Positions 32,755 to 43,922 of a stretch of 64,000 bases of DNA are shown here, in pieces (within the stretch, counting starts at the first letter, position 1; each line of letters opens with the position of its first letter). The DNA is from Cervus elaphus (taxonomy: Eukaryota > Chordata > Mammalia > Artiodactyla > Cervidae), in NCBI RefSeq assembly GCF_910594005.1, contig NC_057845.1:3968001-4032000 (forward strand). The letters are read 5' to 3'. The notes under the pieces are model-generated. The model was not told the DNA's origin. It ran no database searches and saw only the letters and a program-made list of their open reading frames with translations. Position numbers and translations under genes: made by a program.

Positions 32755-34471
32755 CTGTGGGAGGAAAGACAGGAAAAAAGGGTGAACAGCAAGGACTGCA
32801 CAGTCCAGTTCTTTAAAAACTAAGAACTTTCTACAAAACTAGCTTTAACATTTTATTCCCTTTCTAATCACTATTTCAAAATTTTCCATCATGACTTTTT
32901 CATTTCTTAAGGTTACAACCCTTTCTCTGTATACAGATAAGCTCATTATTTTGAGCTTCCCATTATTTTGAGTAAACAGGACAGACCAAGTGGCTGGTTC
33001 AAGTTATACACACAATCAAACTAATTTAAAGGTTCTAGGAAAGGATGGAAAATCTCCTCGGAACTGAGGTGATCATAGTAATATCCAGTCTTCTTTTGGT
33101 TTAAAAAGCCATGTGGACAGCAAACAAAGGCAACTGCCTTTAAAGATATTCATTTTTTAAAAATGTTTAACAATCTTACACCAAAATACAAGATGGATTT
33201 CTTAATGAAAGGAAGTTATTTCCTTCTGAGAATTTACATGCCCACATGTGGAGTTTCTGAGAGAGAAAAGAACACTTCTCGGCAGTGCAGAAAGGAAGGG
33301 AAGGAGTTCTGCTTCTGACTGCGACCCAGGGCTGGTCTTTCTTGCCAATGTGTAGCGCCCCTGACCTCAGGAAACCCCTTACCAGCAGCCAGCTCGGGTG
33401 TAGATCTCCCTGGTGATCAGTTCCTTAGATCAGTTCCCACACAGTATCACACTGGTTGTACCCACCGTTTGTTAAGAGCTCGCTGTTTATATCAGGCAAT
33501 TTAAACACGATGATTGAGCTGACAGTAAAAAAAAAAATGGCATTCCACTTCCAGGACAGATTACAACTAATACCCCATGTGCAATGTTCTTTCATTAAAA
33601 AAAAATATCTATTTCTTACATATTAAAGTGAACTTTTAATCCTCATTTATGTCCTTTATCTGTGTCCTTATTCTTACTATGCACACTGCTTAAAGCACAG
33701 AAGCTGCTCCCAAACACTTGAAAAGTACTTATAAAAATTTACCGTTTCAAGTTTTATGTATTTCTCAGTAAAATCATTTACCAAGGTCTATTCTGCTATG
33801 CCTATTTCTGCAACAAACCTCTCATTTTAAACTAATATTTTGCAGATTCCAACTCTTCCCAATTTGTCAAGAAGCCAATATCTCTCCCCTCCACCCCAGG
33901 AATGTAGGATATAAAACACAAAGTGCCCAAGACAACACTTATCAAATCATAGTTTTCTGCCTAATTCCTGAGAATGTAAACAGGCCTAAAATGGCATTAT
34001 CCAAAAAGTTAGATGCCATATCACACAAACTTTCTAGAAACTTAAGATACTGAAGGGCAACTATTAAAAAAATAAAAAACAGAAAAACCCAAAACAGTGT
34101 TTTCATAACCAAGCAGGACGCTGTAGAGTCTTCCTCGGACAGACCTCGCCCCTCATGTCCTCTGCCTCGCTCTCTCTTTTTCCCCCTGCCTGTCTCTTGT
34201 TGGTAGGAAAGCTGTGGTCTCCCAGGCCTCACCTGAGTCACAAAGTCTGGCTCAAGAATTAATGATTGAAAGGATGTGAACATGTAGTGGCAAAAGTCGC
34301 GGTTGGGCCAGAACTGCTAACAATTTAAACAGCAAATGTGCCATATGGCAGTCATAGAATCCTTAGTTGCTCCCTGAAGTACCTAGATAACAGGGTCTGA
34401 GGCATATTCCTGACTTGTTTTACAGATGCTAGAACTCCACCAAAGGGAAGCTGGAAGCTCAGGATTAGTAA

Positions 34472-34756
34472 CATCAACCCCTGTTGCTGTTGTTGCTATT
34501 CAGTCGCTAAGTGGTGCCTGACTCTTTGTGACCCCATGGACTGCAGGCACGTCATTCCCCTGTCCTTCACTAGCTCCCCAAGTTTGCTCAGATTCATGTC
34601 TGTTGAGTCAGTGATGCTATCCAACAACCTCATCCTCTGCCACTCCTGTCTCCTTTTGCCCTCAACCTTTCCCAGCATCAGGGTCTTTTCCAATGTGTGG
34701 CTCTTCACATCATGTGGCCAAAATATCTGAGCTTCAGCTTCGGCATCAACCCCTGT
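34472..34756 (-). mobile_element. BovB fragment with perfect target duplication
   Basis: Reverse 5'-truncated BovB (body 34485-34743; reads tcagtcgctaagtggtgcct ... aaaatatctgagcttcagct) between identical 13-bp repeats catcaacccctgt (34472-34484 and 34744-34756). Confidence 0.92.
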
Positions 34757-34974
34757 GGTATTGCCCTGGTACCTCCCCATCAATTAGAGAGGTGTGCAGA
34801 AGCTGATCAAACACTCTGTGACTCCCTTCCTTCACCTGGCCTTTAAAAATGCTCCCTTGTTGGGAGTTTGGGGTTTCTGAGCGTTAGCTTCCCCATACTC
34901 CTTATCTGACGCCTTACAACCTGTATTCGACAGTTAACCCACATTACTAGAGCAAATTTTAAGAACATTTGCCG

Positions 34975-35165
34975 TAAAATCAGAAAGACCTCCGTTCAGC
35001 TCTTGGCCCTATCACTTATGAGTTACCTTGAGCAAGTCACTTACTCTCTGAGCCTCCTCATCTGTAACACAGAGACAATCACAGTCATCTTCTGGAGGAG
35101 ATGGTGAGCATTAAAAGGGTTACTGTGCATAAAGCATTTGACACAGTGCTTTGCAGCTTATGGAT
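34975..35165 (+). mobile_element. MIR SINE, well preserved
   Basis: Forward MIR with readable core: ctatcacttatgagttacct, gagcaagtcacttactctct, gagcctcctcatctgtaaca, then the 3' part with cataaagcatttgacacag. Confidence 0.8.
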
Positions 35166-35654
35166 TTTCTTTTTATTAATTTTTAAAAGTTAATGAATTT
35201 TTGAGTTATATTCAACATGCTCTTCTCTTTAAAGAGGAAACATGACTTGATTCACTTAGGAAAGATTCGTAAAGAGGACTGAAACAAGAAAAGATAAAAT
35301 CATGTTCATCTACATCTTCTCATTTGAAAAGTTTTGAGACAGCTTATCAAGAGACTTAATTTTTCCCTTTAGTGCAGCATTATGCAAGGGGAAAATATGG
35401 GTAAAATAAAAATCTAAAAGATAATGGGAACCAAGACTGGCCAGAATACAAGGCAGCAGGTCAAGTAAGCTTTACTAAAATCGAGTCACAAATCCCATCA
35501 ATAAGAGCTCTTCACTAACCTGAATAACTCACTTCATAAAAACTGATCTGAAGTTTTACTAACAATCCACACAGGCTTCATAAGATTATCTGAAATAAAC
35601 TTAGAGCCAGTTTTGACTCTAAGTGTCATATAAAGTATTTTATTCATAAACTTT

Positions 35655-35783
35655 TTTATTTTACAGCCTGGTACTTCAGTAACTGTGTCACACAGGCTTA
35701 GCTGACCCCAGGCCTTGTGGGATTGAACTGCTGTCCCTTTCGCTGGCAGGGGATTCTTAACCACTGGACACCAAGGGAGCCCC
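35655..35783 (-). mobile_element. CHR-type tRNA SINE
   Basis: Reverse copy with the end cttaaccactggacaccaag ggagcccc. Confidence 0.75.
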
Positions 35784-36090
35784 AGTATAGAAACTTCCAA
35801 ATGACTGACACAAAATAGCTAACCATGGACTACTACATATTATCATCCTCTTGAAAAAAGAAAAAAAAAAAAGCTAAATTTTTTAAGGAAAAGTGGTGTT
35901 TCTGATTCTGTCATTACTACAACAAACAAATAATAAAATCTAGAACATTATCCAGAATTAAGACAAATATTAGCATGCTACAAAATAAAAGAAGATAAGT
36001 AAAGAACACATAGCTAATTCATTTTCAAATTTATGAGTCAATCAGACAACAGCTGCAACCAAACCGCCGTCTGAACACAAGCAGGCTCAC

Positions 36091-36187
36091 CTGGCCACGT
36101 CGAACGACTGTGCCTTCTGCAGCTTCGTGTTCAGCTGCGAGCCTGGGCCAGATCTGCTGAAGGAAGAACTCTTTGGCAATGTGGCAG
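36091..36187 (-). CDS. ITSN1: ITSN1 exon 7: Ser-rich linker before EH2
   Basis: This 97-nt exon encodes residues 176-208, including the serine-rich stretch KSSSFSRSGPGSQ and then KLQKAQSFDVA. Acceptor is TTTTACAG|CTGCCA, donor is GGCCAG|GTGAGC. The upstream polypyrimidine tract, read on the minus strand, is an unusual run of TTTA and TTTG units. Confidence 0.96.
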
Positions 36188-37932
36188 CTGTAAAAACAAA
36201 TAAATGTGTAAAAACAAATAAATAAATAAATGTTGAATAATTTTAATTCTACAAAAATAAGTTTCTCTTTTACAAAAATTAAAATACATAGCCATCAAAA
36301 TTTTTTGAGTCATCAAATAATTTCTAAGGCAGAAATTATTCCTCCCTTCTGACCATTCTAGACTTAAAAACAGTCATTCCCTCCTTGCTTCCTGCCCTCT
36401 AGCCAAAAATGCTTCACTTGTTCCTTCATAAAACCACCTTACTAGGTAGTAGTGTTTATGTCCACAAGTTGGGCTCTTCATTTAACATTTAGTATCACAT
36501 TTTACAGTATCTGTTCCTACAGTTGAAGAAGCAATAGCTTAAATAGATAGCTGGCATATTCTTAACTGCACTGAAGCAGCTGAAGTATCAGTTCCAGGTG
36601 TCAGAGCCGAGAAGTCACAGACCTGTCTCGGCCAGATGACACGTGATGCCAAGGAGGGCCAGCTTTTGAGTCTGAGTCTCATTCAGGCTACGTGTCAGGA
36701 GAAAAACTCTGAACCTTAACCAACATTTCCCCCAACCTTGCCCAGAGTCTTGCAACAATCGCCATTTGACACAAAAGAAAACAAGACACAAGGCAGGGAT
36801 TCACTGCTACCACTGGAAAAATAATCGCAAGCACTTTTTTAATTGCCATCTCACCTACAGTCATGGTCACTTAAGAAAGACAAGCTACCTGAACAAGAAC
36901 ACCTTAAAAGGTCCATTTAGATTCTATGACTATAACATAGAGACACATCTTGACAGATGTAGTAAATCTAGGAGCGTAGGTAGATTCACATATTAGGCTC
37001 AAACCCACACTGTCAATCATGACTGAATGTACTCAGACTTATCTAAGTACTTAAAAGAAAAAACAAGAAAAAAATTTACATATTGATATGAACCCACTCA
37101 GATTTGTTAGACTAAGGCTATCTACATCTACACTGTATGCTTTTCTCTGTTGTCACTGTTTAGTTGCTAAGTCATGTCCAACTCTTTTGCGAGTCCATGA
37201 CCTGTAGACCACCAGGTTCCTCTGTCTGTGGGATTTTCCAGGCAAGAACACTGCAGTGGGTTGCCATTTCCTCCTAAAGGGGATTTTCCCGACCCAGGGG
37301 TCAAACTTGAGTCTCCTATAGGCAGGTGGACTCTTTACCACTAAGCCACCTTTTCTTTAAAGGGAAGAAAGACTTTGAATAAAGTCTCAAAATGAAATTA
37401 GCTAAGTCAGACACTTTGTAATCCTTTGTTCAAGTAAGCAAGCATGGAACACTATAACCTTAATATAGTCATTCATTAGGTTTCCTTCTCCCTCTATGCC
37501 TGATTCACTACACCTCTTCAAAAAAAAAAAAAAAAGCCAATGTTCTTTTTTATCTCCCACATAATTCTACTCCTAAGGGATTGGCTTGTTTATTAGCAGT
37601 TCATGGCAGCTGAAGAAAAGCAGTAAGTGATACATGGAACTAAAAAGTGCTCAAAGGCTGTTCAAACTTGAGCTGCTCTCATCAAGCCCCTGAAAGGAAA
37701 TCACACTGTTGGTGTCGGCTGCTGAGTTCACCTTTGTGCACAGCGGCAGCCAAGGGTGTGTAATTTCACGCCCTCTCTCTAGACTGGCTCTTCCCCAACA
37801 TGAGACAATAAATGAAAAAAAAAAAAAGATGATTTCTTATGGAATAAAATACTATGTAAATATAATCTGAGTGTGAAAACAGAAGACTTATACATATAGA
37901 ACTTCAGCCTGTGGCTTTAGCAGGTCACGTAC
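36188..37932 (-). other. Intron 6
   Basis: This 1745-bp intron contains one Bov-tA (37148-37350) and short A runs near 37520-37535 and 37818-37828. The rest is unassigned. Confidence 0.9.
37148..37350 (-). mobile_element. Bov-tA SINE
   Basis: Reverse copy from tgtcactgtttagttgctaa to accactaagccacc. Confidence 0.88.
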
Positions 37933-38112
37933 CAGGATGAGCAAACGCAGGCAGAGGCTGTATGACCGGGGGCGCCCCGTTAGCCAGGGGGGGCACCCCT
38001 GCTGCAGGGACAGATGATACTAGGGGGGGAGACATCCCGACAACGGGAATGGAACCCATTGGCACAGGAGCAACGGCGGTCAGCGGCGGCATGCTGGCGA
38101 TACCTCCCATAC
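37933..38112 (-). CDS. ITSN1: ITSN1 exon 6: Pro/Ala/Met-rich inter-EH linker
   Basis: This 180-nt exon (phase 1 to 1) encodes residues 116-176, a low-complexity linker rich in Pro, Ala, Val, Met and Gly between EH1 and EH2. Acceptor is TTCATAG|GTATGG, donor is CATCCTG|GTACGT. Ala152 and Gly154 differ from the remembered human Thr and Ala. Because it is symmetric and encodes no folded domain, skipping it would give an in-frame protein with a shorter linker; the window does not show whether this happens. Confidence 0.97.
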
Positions 38113-38719
38113 CTATGAAGGGAAAATCCCAACAAAATTCACATGGAACCACATTTCAGCATTCCACAATAATTAATCCAGGAATGCATGGAGAGGAAAC
38201 CCTTTTCTGGTTGTAATATACTCCCATTTAAAATTTGAATTCAGATTAATCCTTTTGAAAAGTATTAAACATTGTCAATGATCAGATGGAAAGGGCTCAA
38301 GACCCTGGCTTAAAGAGAGATCTACTGGCCAGTGTTCACCAAAAAGAATAATAACCACAGTGGACTGAAAGCCACCAAAGAGAAATCAATTCATAAATTC
38401 ACAATGAAGTGCTTTTTGTAAAAAATCCTAACTGGTCACCACAGGAAATCAATTTATTTTGAAATCTAGTAAATAAAGGCAGAAAATAAACAATTAACCC
38501 ACCTTCCCTTTACATATTGAACCTCTGAGGAATCAAACATTTGATGAGATTGTTTCTGTTTATAAAAGTATTCTAACAACAACAAAAAAAAACAAATGAT
38601 AGAACTAAACTAAATGTCTCTATTCTTTTTCTTTTTTCTATCCTAACTTGTGATACTATGACATTATAAGAAATATAGATCTGACCTTTGCCCCGGGTCC
38701 TTATTCTTGACAGAGCTCT

Positions 38720-38928
38720 GACGTGCATGTGAAGTTACTCAGTCATGTCCAACTCTTTGCGACCACGGACTGTAACCCACCAGGCTCCTCTGTCCAGGGA
38801 TTCTCCAGGAAAGAATACTAGAGTGGGTTGCCACGTCCTTCTCCAGGGGATCTTCCCGACCCAGGAGTCGAACTGGCATCTCCTACATTGCAGGCGAATT
38901 CTTTACCACTGAGCCATTGGGAAAGCCA
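38720..38928 (-). mobile_element. Bov-tA SINE
   Basis: Reverse copy from gtgaagttactcagtcatgt to ctgagccattgggaaagcc. Confidence 0.88.
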
Positions 38929-39184
38929 GAAGAACTCCTAAAATCCTTTTAATTTCCTGACTGATAGGAACATCTTCTGCCAAAATATTTGGTTTTAGTC
39001 CCTGGCTCATGACACAAGAGCTTTGAAGATCCTTGGAATCTCTGGAGTGGGAAGACTGTCATCTTGTTTGATGAGACATCAGGGGAGAATAGACGGGGGA
39101 AAGTAAGCTAATCAAAGGCTGATGATTTCATCAATGAAGCCTCTGTTATGAAACTCCTGTAACAACTCCTACATGATGGACCTC

Positions 39185-39220
39185 ATTTCTGTACTGTAGT
39201 GGTTATCACATTCGCCTCAC
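39185..39220 (+). pseudogene. tRNA-Val 5' half (retroposed fragment)
   Basis: The segment tttctgtactgtagtggtta then tcacattcgcctcac aligns with the first 36 bases of vertebrate tRNA-Val, ending in the anticodon loop, with about 4 mismatches, mostly transitions. The 3' half (T arm, acceptor) is absent, so this is not a tRNA gene. The 11-bp repeat caactcctaca flanks it at 39163-39173 and 39220-39230, in the manner of a target-site duplication. An 11-bp piece at 39174-39184 before the match is unexplained. Confidence 0.65.
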
Positions 39221-39459
39221 AACTCCTACACAACAAGGTCTGGAAAACTTCCAGGCTGGTGGACACTTCCAGGTCCTAGATAACAGAATCAGGACCCTTT
39301 GGGACCTGGCCCTACATACCTCTCCATCTTCCTGTTCATCTGTACCCTTTATAATATCCTTTATAGAAAACCAGCAAAATTAAATACAAGTTTCCCCAAG
39401 TTTTGCAAGCTATTCTAGCAAGTTAAAAAAGCAGGAGAAGAGTTTGCAGGAGCCTCTGA

Positions 39460-39770
39460 CTTGAGTCAATCTTAGAGGATATCAACCCTGAATACTCATT
39501 GGAAGGACTGATGCTGAAGCTGAAGCTCCAACACTTTGGCCACATGATGCAAAGAACTGACTCATTGGAAAAGACCCTGATGCTGGGAAAGATTGAAGGC
39601 AGGAGAAGGGGGTAACAGAGGATGAGATGGTTGGATGGCATCATCGACTCAACGGACATGAGTTTGAGCAAACTCCAGGAGATAGTGAAGGACAGGGAAG
39701 CCTGGCGTGCTGCTGTCCAATGGGTTGCAGAGTAGGACATGACTGAGCAACTGAACAACAACAGACTCTG
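39460..39770 (+). mobile_element. BovB 3' fragment
   Basis: Forward: gatatcaaccctgaatactc to actgagcaactgaacaacaa. It interrupts the LTR-like element. Confidence 0.88.
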
Positions 39771-41050
39771 TAGTCAAGTCAGACAGTACTAGGGCCCAGT
39801 ACCTGTGACTCAAGTCTAAAGTGAGGGCAGTCTTGTGGGACTGAGCCCTTAAGTCTGTGGAATCTGATGCTAAGGACCAGAGTGAGCATTAGAATTGAAT
39901 TTAATTATAAGATATAAAGTCAGTGTCCGCAGAGTTAGGAAGTTGGTTGGTGTGGTTTTTCTGGATACAAAATTCTTGGCTGATTCCTTCCTTGAGAATC
40001 TTAAATATGTCACTGCATTTCCTTCTGGCAGGATGAAAAGTCAGAAGATGCTCTAATTTTCTTTCTTGTTAGCCATGGCTTTCTTTTTGCTTGTGCCCAA
40101 GTGACTTTTTGTTTTACTAGAATGGATCTTAGTCTTGATCTGTCTAGGTCAGTATTCTTAGGCACATGCTATATTTGTTCAAATTTAGTTTCAAACCTGG
40201 CGTGTCAAGAAAGCTGTCTTGAACTAGCTTTTCTCATTTCCCTTCGCTTGCTCTGGTTTTCTTCTTCAGAGGCCCTAACTAACGAGTTAGTCAATTCTCT
40301 TCACCTGCATCATTTGGCACTCGTTCTCAAACTCTTTCTGTCTCTTTTGTCATTTCCTTTTAATGCTCGAAACTATCCTCTTTTTTTTTTTTTTTGCTTT
40401 CTGTTTCTCTTTAGTCCCTCCTGTGCTGCCTCTGGTTCACTCTTCATTTCTGAAACAACTTTTTCTTTTATGTCTTATTCTTTCCTGAGCAGTCACCTGA
40501 TTTCTGGAGTTTTAAAAAATTCTGATCTATGCCAGTCGTTCATGACTTGCATCATTTTCTTAAGTGCCTCTCGGCTTGTTTTGAAATAGTAGGTCACTGG
40601 TGTGCGGTCACTGTCCATGTGGGTGTTGCTCGTCCCTTCGTCCTCTTTTTCTAATAATAACTGTGTGTGGGATTTGACCCTGCCTGATACCGCCTGTTGC
40701 TCCTTTTGATGCATGAGCCTGGCTTCCTGGGTGGGTTTGATCTCCTCCCCCACTGAGGTCTGGACCTTCTCATCCTCCTGTCTCTGTGTCCCTGCCCTGT
40801 TTAATCTTTATTCCGCTCCCAGTCATTCCTCCTTGGTGTGGGATCCAGTCATCAAAGGCAGCCTTGTCGGTCAGTGTGAAGAGTCCCTAGGGACCAGGTC
40901 CTGCAAGTCTTCCAATCCAGGAACAACCCTCATCATTATTCTCTTAACACCATGATTTGTCCATTTCAGTTACCTACTCAGCTTTTAAATTGTCCCTGCA
41001 ACGATTTTTACCAAGTGACCGCCTCTTCTGAATGAATTGCATTTTCTGGA

Positions 41051-41562
41051 TCAGTTCAGTTCAGTTCAGTCGCTCAGTCGTGTCCAACTCTCTGTGACCC
41101 CATGAATCGCAGCATGCCAGGCCTCCCCGTTCATCACCAACTCCCGGAGTCTACCCAAACCCGTGCCCATTGAGTCGGTGATACCGTCCAACCATCTCAT
41201 CCTGTGTCATCCCCTTCTCCTCCTGCCCCCAATCCCTCCCAGCATCAGGGTCTTTTCCAATGAGTCAACTCTTTGCATAAGGTGGCCAAAGTACTGGAGT
41301 TTCAGCTTCAGCCTTAGTCCTTCCAATGAACACCCAGGACTGATCTCCTTTAGGATGGACTGGCTGGATCTCCTTGCAGCCCAAGGGACTCTCAAGAGTC
41401 TTCTGCAACACCACAGTTCAAAAGCATCAATTTTTCGGTGCTCAGCTTTCTTCACAGTCCAACTCTCACATTCATACATAACCACTGGAAAAACCACAGC
41501 CTTGACCAGACGGACCTTTGTTGGCAAAGTAATGTCTCTGCTTTTTAATATACCTCTAAACA
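41051..41562 (-). mobile_element. BovB 3' part, well preserved
   Basis: Reverse copy starting with the reversed tail tcagttcagttcagttcag (41051-41069). The minus-strand reading frame 41569-41207 retains CESWTVKKAEHRKIDAFEL and KLKLQYFGHLMQRVDSLEK. It ends where ...GRRRRG is followed by TGA, at a codon that is CGA in the family. Confidence 0.9.
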
Positions 41563-41813
41563 AACACATCCCCCAGAAGCTAGGTTTTAGATGCCATCTC
41601 TCTTGATGGTGCTAAGTCTCATTTCATGAAATTTTCCACTCTCTCCTCAACCACTGAGATTTCCCCTCGACTCTAAAAACACGGGAGCCTTTCAAACCAA
41701 CAACACACTATCCTTTAGCTGACACGCTCCCCCTCACGGTTAAACTCTCTGCCCTCCCAGGCCTCCAGGAGGCTTCTGTCTCTACCACTCCAAAGAAACT
41801 GCTCATCAAAGTG

Positions 41814-42021
41814 AAAGTGTAAGTCACTCAGTAGTGCCTGATTCTTCGCAACCCCAGGGACTGTAGCCAGTCAGGCTCCTCTGTCCATGGGATTTCCCAG
41901 GCAAGAATACTGAAGTGGGTTGCCATTCCTTTCTACAGGGCATCTTCCCCACCCAGGGATTGAACCCAGGTCTCCCGCATTGCAGGCAGATTCTTTACTG
42001 TCTGAGTCACTAGGGATGCCC
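41814..42021 (-). mobile_element. Bov-tA SINE
   Basis: Reverse copy from gtgtaagtcactcagtagtg to tgagtcactagggatgccc. Confidence 0.88.
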
Positions 42022-42106
42022 AAGATCGGGCCCAAACCCATCTTATCAAATATCAAATCCAATCACTCTCATGTCCTACTCTTACTCAGTCCCTCAGAAG
42101 CAACTC

Positions 42107-42430
42107 TTCCCTGGTAGCTCAGCTAGTAAAGGATCCGCCTGCAGTACAGGGGACCCTGGTTAGATTACTGGGTAGGAAGACCCCCTGGAGAAGGGATAGG
42201 CTACCCACTCCAGTATTCTTGGGTTTCCTTGGTGGTTCATATGGTAAGGAATCTGCCTGCAATGCGAGAGACTTGGGTTCGATTCCTGGGTTGGGAAGAT
42301 CCCCTGGATGAGGGCATGGCAACCCACTCCAGTATTCTTGCCTGGAGAATTGCCATGGACAGAGGAGCCTGGTGGGCTACAGTCCCTGGGGTCCCAAAGA
42401 GTCGGACACAACTGAGTGACTAAGCACAGC
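42107..42430 (+). mobile_element. Bov-tA dimer
   Basis: Two tRNA heads in tandem. The first unit (42107-42223) stops in the middle of the core at ccagtattcttgg; a complete unit follows (42224-42430). Both have their own B-box-like sequence (tggttagattactg and gggttcgattcctg). Confidence 0.88.
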
Positions 42431-42572
42431 ACAGAAGCAACTCAAACATGGAGCCCCTCCCCTTGAAACAAGGTGTGATCTTAGGTGTTCTGCCTACTCT
42501 AGCTACACTCTGCCAACCTAAACAAAGAGGGACACTGAATCACCAGAAGTTGAGCTTATGCAGAAACAGCAG

Positions 42573-42738
42573 AAGAATTGCAATTCTAATGTCTTTTCTT
42601 CCCCCTCTCTTCTCTCTTGGTTGGGAGGCATGTGGGATCTTAGTTCCCCAACCAGGGATCGAACCTGTGCTCCCTGAATTGGAAGTGCTGAGTCTTAACC
42701 ACTGGACCACGAGGGAAGTCCCAAGAATTGCAGTTCTA
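42573..42738 (-). mobile_element. CHR SINE with target duplication
   Basis: Reverse CHR (about 42589-42722; ttccccaaccagggatcgaa ... ccactggaccacgagggaag) between aagaattgcaattcta (42573-42588) and aagaattgcagttcta (42723-42738), 16 bp with one mismatch. Confidence 0.9.
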
Positions 42739-43513
42739 GACATACCAACTGTAGTAAGCTATAAGTGAGTCCTTGGAGGGTTTGGGGTGAGCTGGATTTA
42801 TGGGTAAGGATCAGAAAGGCGAGAGAACTCAATCAGAATCCAAGCAGCAAGTGCACTGGCTTGAGGAAGGGGAGAGACTCTTGGTGGAGGTTCATCAGTC
42901 AACAGATCAGTTTCAGGTTTCTGTAAATGCCTGATCAGTAGGACCTCTGTCCTTAAGTTTCATTTTCCTGAGGATTCATGCATGAGTTTCTCCACTGCAT
43001 ATCCTCTCACAACTTTCTAAGATCCTGTATCCAGTCCCAGGGCTTTCAATGCCACCTGTACTCAAACTTACCAGCGCAGAGAATCCCTCCTGCGTTGCAG
43101 ACATACAGATTTATCTGCCTCCCTAACATCTGGACTTGGAAATCAGCAAGATTCTTCAAACCTAATATGGTCAAAATCTGATTTACTTTTCCTCCACAAT
43201 ATGGGATATGATGAAACTAATGCTAAGCTATTTTCCACATTGATTATCACTGGCCAGATCTAAATTACCATTAATCTCTTGCCTATGGAAAAAGTCTCCT
43301 TACTGATGTCCTTGATTTTACACTTGTCCCCTGTAATCCAGTCTTCAGATAACACAAATGACAAAACAACAACAACAACAAAAAAAAAAACCCCACACAA
43401 AAAACCCAAAACCGGTCTTCAGATAACATAGATTATATTTTTGTAAATGTCTATCAACCATTCACACCCTGTTCAAAAGGTTTCAACTGAACTTACTTGG
43501 GAAAAAATGCTAG

Positions 43514-43713
43514 CTCTTTAGTGGTTTCAGAGGTAAAGAATCCGCCTGCAATGCGGGAGCCCTGGGTTTGATCCCTGTGTCAGGCAGATCCCCTGGAGGA
43601 GGAAATGGCAACCAACTCCGGTATTCTTGCCTGGAGAACCCCACGGACAGAGGAGCCTGGCGGGCTGCAGTCCATGGGGCCGCAAAGAACTGAATGTGAC
43701 TAAGCGACTTTTA
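43514..43713 (+). mobile_element. Bov-tA SINE
   Basis: Forward copy with an altered head (ctctttagtggtttcagagg) and standard core. Confidence 0.87.
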
Positions 43714-43922
43714 GTTCGCTTAGTGGTTATTAGGTCCCAAACCACCTGGCTCCTACTTTACCTCCCCGACCTGAAGCCCTAAGGACATCAGGTGCAAGTG
43801 TCTCATTACTTTTCCTCTGACACACCAGGCTTTGCCTTAGGACCTGTTGTTTCTGCCGGGAGGGTTCTCTTCCCCCATACCTAAGCCAGCTCAAAAGTTA
43901 TCGCCTGGGTAAATTCTCCCTA

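Larger units (their letters stand above)
32755..36090 (-). other. Intron 7
   Basis: This 3336-bp intron contains a BovB fragment with a perfect target duplication (34472-34756), a clear MIR (34975-35165) and a CHR SINE (35655-35783). About 1.7 kb next to exon 8 (32760-34470) holds no repeat that I recognise, the longest clean stretch in the window. Confidence 0.9.
38985..39950 (+). mobile_element. LTR-like ancient element, split by BovB
   Basis: Forward LTR-type sequence with tttataatatcctttataga, cttgtgggactgagccctta and aagttggttggtgtgg near the end. The order fits a mammalian ERV solo LTR that I cannot name. A BovB fragment splits it, and a tRNA-like piece lies inside it (39185-39220). 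No coding part is present. Confidence 0.5.

Noticed and set aside
40101..40589. Plus-strand open frame of 162 codons, hydrophobic and Ser/Leu/Phe-rich.
   Set aside because: It lies in T-rich intronic repeat-like DNA with a poly(T) run in its middle; the composition alone creates the hydrophobic translation.
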